DNA of 36,160 nt, taken from the NCBI GenBank assembly GCA_003225465.1, contig QIAH01000303.1, positions 16,346-52,505 on the forward strand. The letters run 5' to 3'. The position numbers and the translations under genes were made by a program. This DNA is from Acidobacteriota bacterium. Its GTDB lineage: Bacteria; Acidobacteriota; Terriglobia; Terriglobales; Acidobacteriaceae. The first letter of the stretch is position 1. Every line of letters begins with the position of its first letter. Under the pieces are notes generated by a model that did not search any database, was not told the DNA's origin, and saw nothing but the letters and a program-made list of their open reading frames with translations. Below, piece by piece: positions 31,911-36,160 of the stretch.

Positions 31911-32603
31911 ATGGCGAACAGTCCAACCACTGAAAAGGTTATACCTTACGCCCTGCTCGGAATGACGGCGGTCACTGGCCTAGTGGACGCCGTCAGTTTT
32001 CTGTCGCTCGGGCGCGTCTTCACTGCGAACATGACCGGGAATATCGTGCTTCTCGCGTTTGCAACAGCGCGCGTATCCGGACTGTCCATCGCACGTTCGT
32101 TAACGGCACTCTTGGCTTTTCTTGTAGGGGCGATACTAGGCGGACGGGTAATGGCTCGGGCGAATGCCGATTCACAGATTCGATTCGCGGTACAAGCATT
32201 CCTGCTGGAGGTGGCCTTTCTGTTTGCTGCGTCGTTTTGCAGCATTGGATACCGAGGCGATTTGCGGGAACATTCTTTTCAGCCATTCGCCCTGATCGCC
32301 TTGACGGCGCTCGCGATGGGCACACGGAATGCCGCTGTCCGGAAACTCGCAATCCCGGATCTGACGACAACGGTCCTGACACTAACGATCACGGGCATCG
32401 GCGCGGACTCTTCGCTCGCGAACGGCAACAACCCGAGATTGGCGAGAAGGGTTGCGTCGATCGCCGCAATGTTTTTGGGTGCGGCGTTAGGGGCAGTTGT
32501 TATACATTATTCGATCTCAGCGGCCCTGTGGCTTGCGACCGCAATCTCCGCCGTGTGCTCTGCAGCGTTGTTCCGATCTGCGCTCACGTCCGATAAGCGG
32601 TGA
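31911..32603 (+). CDS. DUF1275 (YoaK-type) membrane protein
   Basis: A 230-aa protein with about six membrane helices. The opening YALLGMTAVTGLVDAVSFLSLGRVFTANMTGNIVLL is the hallmark of the YoaK/DUF1275 family, and RNAAVRKLAIPDLTTTVLTLTITG is its second conserved block. Function is not established; members are often found beside stress or regulator genes. ATG 31911 (MANSPTTEK) is chosen over the track's TTG at 31905; the ribosome binding site is weak. It begins 20 nt after the second porin-tail repeat. Confidence 0.9.
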   Translation: MANSPTTEKVIPYALLGMTAVTGLVDAVSFLSLGRVFTANMTGNIVLLAFATARVSGLSIARSLTALLAFLVGAILGGRVMARANADSQIRFAVQAFLLEVAFLFAASFCSIGYRGDLREHSFQPFALIALTALAMGTRNAAVRKLAIPDLTTTVLTLTITGIGADSSLANGNNPRLARRVASIAAMFLGAALGAVVIHYSISAALWLATAISAVCSAALFRSALTSDKR

Positions 32604-32986
32604 CCGCGACACTGGGTCCTCATTCCGCGGGGATTTTTCTCGTTGCCCATTGTTCAGCATGTTTGATCATTGATCGCGGAGATAAACTCGAGCAGAGCCG
32701 CGCGAGTCCGATTCGCCGTCCCTCGAGAACATGGACAAATCAAGGACAAAAGCAAAAAGCGCCAGATGGCCGGCCTGTAAGTTCTTGATGAGGTTGGTTG
32801 CGGGGCCCCGATACGTACCAAATAGGCAATTCTTGAGTATTCCGTTCCGCAGCGAATTGGTTCACTACACCGTGTGAGCTTCCCACTGCGATGAGGATTC
32901 GGGATAGTTTCCGTATGGCCGACAATCAGCGAACTGGCGGAGTTTCCGGAAACAAGGGCGCGTTTCTCGGTATCGGTCGGACCGAA
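32604..32986. other. Convergent intergenic stretch, nothing recognised
   Basis: About 380 bp between the DUF1275 gene and the end of the tetR gene. Short ORFs here have no family features. No tRNA, repeat or clear hairpin terminator was found. Confidence 0.5.
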
Positions 32987-33589
32987 TCACTGTGTCTGAA
33001 ACGCGTGAATCACGTTGTCGAAAAGCCTTTTAGCAAAGCCTTTATCAAGCGGAGCGTGACCCTGCAACCATCGGAAGAACAGGGGACCACTAAGCATATC
33101 GATCAACAATTCCGGATCGGTCGTCGGCTTCAGTTCGCCTAAGGCGATAGAGTCTTCAATGATGGCACGTAGGATCTGACGCCTTTGGTTGACATATCTC
33201 TCTAAAAACATCCGTCGGAGTCGCTGGTCCTCATGAATGCCGGTGAGGACGCGTGCCATAACCGTACCCTCTTCAGAGGCCAGAAACTCACTCGCACGCA
33301 GGATGTAGCGGCGAAGCCGCGTCAAACCAGAACCAGTCTCAGGAATCGCGAGAATAGGTTTCATGTGTTCAAAGCAGGCGTCGAACAGGATTTCTTCCTT
33401 CGACTTCCACCAGCGGTATAACGTGGCACTGCTCACGCCGGCTGCCTTCGCTATTTCGTGTGAACCGACAGCGTTGAAACCTTTGTCTCTCAGCAGCTTG
33501 TAAGCGGTTTCCAAGATTTCCTGCTGGGCCTGCTCACTCCGTGGCCGACCACGGGGTCTTGGTGCGATCTTGGTTTTAGGTCCTTTCAT
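32987..33589 (-). CDS. TetR-family transcriptional regulator
   Basis: A 200-aa repressor. The N-terminal TetR HTH spans about residues 18-64 (ILETAYKLLRDKGFNAVGSH, then EIAKAAGVSSATLYRWWKSKEEIL), preceded by the basic PRPRGRPRSEQ common in the family. The C-terminal ligand/dimer domain (RMFLERYVNQRRQILRAIIEDS, LLIDMLSGPLFFRWLQG) resembles TetR_C_6-type regulators. ATG 33589 (MKGPKTK) is preferred over the track's start because it places the HTH at usual distance. It is divergent from the SDR gene, and two matching 17-bp palindromes in the gap are its probable operators, so it likely represses both itself and the SDR unit. Confidence 0.93.
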   Translation of the reverse strand: MKGPKTKIAPRPRGRPRSEQAQQEILETAYKLLRDKGFNAVGSHEIAKAAGVSSATLYRWWKSKEEILFDACFEHMKPILAIPETGSGLTRLRRYILRASEFLASEEGTVMARVLTGIHEDQRLRRMFLERYVNQRRQILRAIIEDSIALGELKPTTDPELLIDMLSGPLFFRWLQGHAPLDKGFAKRLFDNVIHAFQTQ

Positions 33590-33606
33590 CACCACGATTC
33601 CAATTA

Positions 33607-33623
33607 CGAAAATACTTGTTTCG
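33607..33623. promoter_or_regulatory. TetR operator candidate, site 1
   Basis: CGAAAATACTTGTTTCG: CGAAA and TTTCG arms around a 7-nt centre. It shares 12 of 17 bases or more with the site at 33660 and lies 17 nt before the tetR start. Confidence 0.65.
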
Positions 33624-33659
33624 TTTTGCTTTGGCAAGCATCTAATTCGAATGTAGAAA

Positions 33660-33676
33660 TGAAACTATTGGTTTCG
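33660..33676. promoter_or_regulatory. TetR operator candidate, site 2
   Basis: TGAAACTATTGGTTTCG contains the perfect palindrome GAAAC-TATTG-GTTTC. It is 53 nt from site 1 (about five helical turns) and 53 nt before the SDR start, fitting two repressor dimers on one face of DNA. Confidence 0.65.
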
Positions 33677-33729
33677 TATTTATGGGAACTTACGAGCGCA
33701 TAAAACGGTAAGCGTACAGAGGTGGAAAA

Positions 33730-34743
33730 ATGACAAGCACAACGACGAACATATTTGGAGCAACCTCAACAACAGAAGAAGTTTTGTCCGGGACCGATCT
33801 GCGAGGCAAGCGGATTCTTGGGCTTACCACACCATTCGGGTTTCATTCGACAGCGACCGAAGTCGCCGCCGGCGTCGATCTTACGGGCAAGCGCGTCATC
33901 GTGACGGGTGGCGCGGCCGGGATCGGCATCGAGACCGTCCGGACACTGGCGCTTGCGGGCGCCGAGATCACGCTTGCCGTCCGCCGCCCCGACGCCGCGC
34001 GACCGGTTGCCGAAAAGTTGCGCCAGGCCACCGGGAACGCCGCCCTGGAGGTGAGGCCGCTCGACCTTTCGGACCTGCGCTCCGTCCAATCCTTCGTCGA
34101 TGACTGGACAGGACCGCTCCACATCCTGGTCAACAACGCCGGCATCATGGCGGTGCCCGAGCTGGAAAAGACGCCGCAAGGCTTCGAGCTGCAATTCGGG
34201 ACCAACTATCTCGGCCACTTCGCGCTGACGCTGGGGCTGCACCGTGCTCTTGCGGCAGCTCATGGCGCGCGCGTCGTCTCGGTGAGTTCAATCGCGCATC
34301 TCTTCTCCCCGGTGATCTTCGACGACCTGGGTTTCGACTTCGTGCCCTATACGCCCTTCGGCGCCTATGGACAGTCCAAGTCGGCTGCGATGCTGCTGTC
34401 GGTCGGCATAACCCGGAAATGGGCAGAGGACGGGATCCTGTCGAACTCGCTCAACCCCGGAGCCATCGCGACCGGGCTGCAGAAGCACACCGGTGGCCTG
34501 AAAACGCCTGTTGAGCGCCGCAAGACGCCCGAACAGGGCGCGGCGACCAGCGTCCTGCTCGCCGCGTCGCCGCTGCTCGAAGGCATCAGCGGACGGTATT
34601 TCGAGGACTGCAACGAGGCGGAACTGCTCACGAAGCGGCCGGCCGACCTGACGGGCGGCTATGCCGCCTATGCCCTTGATACCGAAAACGCCGACAGGCT
34701 TTGGGATGTGTCGCAGCAGCTTGTCCGGGGGATTGGCGAATGA
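33730..34743 (+). CDS. Short-chain dehydrogenase/reductase, apparent chimera of two SDRs
   Basis: A 337-aa classical/extended SDR. The NAD(P) motif is VIVTGGAAGIGIET, NNAGIMA follows, and the active-site Ser and Tyr-x-x-x-Lys are in VVSVSSIAHL and YGQSKSAAM. The N-terminus is unusual: it begins with one SDR opening (FGATSTTEEVLSGTDLRGKRI) and immediately repeats the theme with a second (FGFHSTATEVAAGVDLTGKRV). The first ~95 bases resemble the local base composition; from about 33830 onward G+C and codon use rise sharply, as in Sphingomonas-like Alphaproteobacteria. I read this as a foreign SDR joined in frame to the start of a resident SDR whose tail remains at 35600-35966. AGAGGTGG precedes the ATG. 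Confidence 0.9.
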   Translation: MTSTTTNIFGATSTTEEVLSGTDLRGKRILGLTTPFGFHSTATEVAAGVDLTGKRVIVTGGAAGIGIETVRTLALAGAEITLAVRRPDAARPVAEKLRQATGNAALEVRPLDLSDLRSVQSFVDDWTGPLHILVNNAGIMAVPELEKTPQGFELQFGTNYLGHFALTLGLHRALAAAHGARVVSVSSIAHLFSPVIFDDLGFDFVPYTPFGAYGQSKSAAMLLSVGITRKWAEDGILSNSLNPGAIATGLQKHTGGLKTPVERRKTPEQGAATSVLLAASPLLEGISGRYFEDCNEAELLTKRPADLTGGYAAYALDTENADRLWDVSQQLVRGIGE

Positions 34744-35597
34744 CCGACGTCAGCAATCAGCGGGTCGGGTTCGTCGGGCTCGGCGACCAAGGCGGCCCGA
34801 TGGCCCTGGCGATCGTGGAGGCGGGCTTCCTTCTTCACGCCTGGGCCAGGCGGGCACAATCCTATGACGCCCTGGGCGGCGCCGCCTTCGAGCGGCACGA
34901 CGATCTGGCGTCGCTTGCCCGCGCGGTAGACGTGCTGGCGCTCTGCCTGCGCGACGATCAGGACATTCGCGATCTCATCGAGCAGCATGGCTTGCTCGAT
35001 GCCCTTCGGCCCGGTGCGACGGTGGTGAACCACGGGACGGGCGACCCCAAGGAGAACGAGCGTATCGGCGCGGCGTTCGCCGCTCGGGACGTGCGCTATC
35101 TCGACGCGCCCGTGAGCGGCGGACGGCCCGGCGCGGTTGCGCGCACACTGACCACGATGGTGGGTGGCGAACAGAGCGCGTTCGATCGCTGCCAGCCGAT
35201 ATTTGACAGCTTCTCGCGCAAGGTCGCTCACATGGGACCGGTCGGGACCGGCCAACTCGCGAAGCTGCTCAACAACGCGCTTACGATGACCAACCTAAAG
35301 AACGCGGCCGACGTGTTCGGGCTCGCGCACCAGCTCGACATCGACCTTCCCCAATTCCAGGACCTGATTGCTGTCAGCAGCGGATCGAGCGCCATTCTAG
35401 AGGCGATCGGTACGCAGATCGACGCGACTGCCGCCGCACACCTCCAATCCCTCATGCGGAAAGACATAGAGCACTTTGCCGATGCGATCCGCGACCGGGG
35501 GTTCGACCCCTCCGAAGTTCGCGCCAGGGGGCTTGGCGGCGCCGACGCCGTTGTTGACCTCGCCAACAAGCTTGCCCAGCGTGCGGACGCCTTATGA
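34740..35597 (+). CDS. NAD(P)-dependent beta-hydroxyacid dehydrogenase-like protein (3-hydroxyisobutyrate/6PGDH family)
   Basis: A 285-aa dehydrogenase. The N-terminal Rossmann motif is VGFVGLGDQGGPMALAI, the substrate-binding signature is LDAPVSGGRPGA, and the catalytic Lys lies in GTGQLAKLLNNALT, with a normal helical C-terminal domain. The substrate may be a beta-hydroxyacid or a related aldehyde/imine; it cannot be told here. ATG 34740 overlaps the SDR stop by 4 nt (ATGA), so both are translationally coupled. Base composition matches the G+C-rich part of the SDR, and together they look like one transferred block. Confidence 0.92.
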   Translation: MTDVSNQRVGFVGLGDQGGPMALAIVEAGFLLHAWARRAQSYDALGGAAFERHDDLASLARAVDVLALCLRDDQDIRDLIEQHGLLDALRPGATVVNHGTGDPKENERIGAAFAARDVRYLDAPVSGGRPGAVARTLTTMVGGEQSAFDRCQPIFDSFSRKVAHMGPVGTGQLAKLLNNALTMTNLKNAADVFGLAHQLDIDLPQFQDLIAVSSGSSAILEAIGTQIDATAAAHLQSLMRKDIEHFADAIRDRGFDPSEVRARGLGGADAVVDLANKLAQRADAL

Positions 35598-35598
35598 T

Positions 35599-35966
35599 CC
35601 ATTCTTTGCCGCAAGGGGCGGCAACTTCAGTATGGGCCGCGGTGGTTGCACCGGCCTACGAGGTCGGCGGACAGTATTGCAGAACTGCCACGTAGGCAAA
35701 ATAGTTCCAGATGATTCAATTCAAGACCATTCCGCAAGACGCGGCAACTTCAGTATGGGCCGCGGTGGTTGCGCCGGCGGACGAGGTCAACGGACAGTTA
35801 TTGCGAGAACTGCCACATGGGAAAAATAGTTCCAGGTGATGTGACTATTGCCGCGGTCAGCGAAGGTGTGCGCAGTTATGCTCTTGACCCGAAAAACGCC
35901 GAGGCACTCTGGAAGAAAGGCGAAGAAATGGTCGCAGAATCGTTCCAACTCTCTCGACAGAAGTGA
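35599..35966 (+). pseudogene. Broken 3' end of a resident SDR gene with internal tandem duplication
   Basis: Pieces of an SDR C-terminus can be read across frames: AATSVWAAVVAPA-EV-GQ, then YCENCHMGKIVPGDVTIAAV, then GVRSYALDPKNAEALWKKGE, ending at a stop at 35966. The first part occurs twice, 123 nt apart. In copy 1 one base is missing in the TGCGAGAAC segment (TGCAGAAC); in copy 2 an extra T is present (CAGTTATTGC). Both are thus frameshifted. There is no SDR start or catalytic core in front, only the end of the foreign dehydrogenase. Composition is like the rest of the window, so this is probably the severed tail of the gene whose first 30 codons now open the chimeric SDR at 33730. Confidence 0.8.
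35611..35845 (+). repeat. Two tandem copies of a 123-bp unit
   Basis: The unit beginning GCAAG, then GCGGCAACTTCAGTATGGGC, recurs at 35734 after exactly 123 nt (41 codons). The first ~100 nt match closely; the last 20 diverge. Confidence 0.88.
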
Positions 35967-35977
35967 TGAGGAGGGAG

Positions 35978-36160
35978 TGCAGTTGCGGCTCAGGCTGAAA
36001 GAACAGGAATGCAATATTCCGATCATCTTCATCACGGCTCTTGGGGATGCGAGGATGAGAATTCGAGCGATGAGAGAAGGTGCGGTCGAGTTCCTTGCAA
36101 AACCGTTCGATCATCACCTGTTGCTCAAAAGGGTCCGTGCTGCACTTGAGATGTGAGCAA
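35978..36160 (+). pseudogene. 3' fragment of the single-domain response regulator gene (inverted copy)
   Basis: It encodes QLRLRLKEQECNIPIIFITA, then LGDARMRIRAMREGAVEFLA, then KPFDHHLLLKRVRAALEM and a stop, matching the last ~58 residues of the receiver at 6626-7003. The DNA matches 6622-6804 in opposite orientation at about 90 percent by eye. The N-terminal half with the Asp pocket and phospho-acceptor is absent, and the SDR relic abuts it, so it cannot act as a receiver. The window ends at its stop codon. Confidence 0.88.

Noticed and set aside
32780-32890. Possible RNA gene in the convergent gap
   Set aside because: No cloverleaf, anticodon arm or other recognisable RNA fold could be drawn from the sequence.
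35476-35829. ORF with repeated GNFSMGRGGC motif as a repetitive peptide
   Set aside because: The repetition comes from the 123-bp duplication; the homologous frame is the SDR tail, so the Gly/Arg-rich frame is incidental.
1-36160. CRISPR array, prophage or intact transposon
   Set aside because: No spaced short repeats, cas, integrase, phage structural or transposase genes were found; the rearrangements seen involve gene fragments only.

Overview
The window looks like a chromosomal segment of a soil-type Acidobacteriota (Terriglobia/Koribacter-like). The signs are a giant periplasmic-propeller (Reg_prop/Y_Y_Y) histidine kinase, a caa3 oxidase operon merged with a bc complex, moderate G+C, and YtcJ-type amidohydrolase and alginate-export-type porin genes. 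The taxonomy is inferred from gene content, not measured. No rRNA, tRNA, CRISPR array or intact insertion sequence was seen.

Layout. (1) 256-7751, all minus strand: a signalling cluster. In transcription order it holds a FixJ/LuxR-type response regulator, a lone receiver domain, a receiver-less FhlA/NtrC-type sigma-54 activator, a lipoprotein, and a 1173-aa hybrid-size sensor kinase translationally coupled to that lipoprotein. Beyond these lies the collapsed remnant of a second kinase. (2) 7994-12093, minus: a compact electron-input operon of pyruvate:quinone oxidoreductase-like enzyme, D-2-hydroxyacid dehydrogenase and NDH-2. (3) 12599-22103, plus: an electron-output operon of caa3 oxidase subunits II (with fused cytochrome c), I and III, a membrane protein, a diheme lipoprotein cytochrome c, Rieske protein, cytochrome b with fused cytochrome c, CtaG, CtaB and a peroxiredoxin-like protein. 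(4) 22136-24798, minus: a cyanide-insensitive-type bd oxidase operon with two tiny membrane proteins; its cydA is frameshifted. (5) 25401-30753, plus: isochorismatase-family hydrolase, YtcJ-like amidohydrolase, XapX protein, a nonsense-interrupted secreted glyoxalase-like gene and a porin. (6) 30952-32603, plus: alpha/beta hydrolase and DUF1275 membrane protein; the hydrolase sits between two copies of the porin gene's 3' end. (7) 32987-36160: a TetR gene divergent from an SDR that appears to be a chimera carrying a G+C-rich foreign SDR plus dehydrogenase, followed by the broken tail of the resident SDR and a fragment of the lone receiver gene.

How it may work together. The 505-bp region between the input and output operons carries, on opposite strands, two sequences fitting the sigma-54 -24/-12 promoter. 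One, TGGCACGGCAATTGCA, is a perfect consensus match. A sigma-54 activator is encoded a few kb away beside sensor and receiver genes. The simplest reading is a self-contained, sigma-54-controlled aerobic respiratory island, in which electrons from pyruvate and NADH enter the quinone pool and leave through bc-caa3 or bd oxidase, under a local sensory cascade. The promoters are seen in the sequence; the regulatory link is inference.

Decay and rearrangement are unusually frequent: a kinase collapsed by internal deletion, cydA with deletion plus frameshift, ctaB apparently lacking part of a membrane helix, a nonsense codon in the glyoxalase gene, duplicated gene ends around the hydrolase, an SDR chimera, and an inverted receiver fragment at the window edge.
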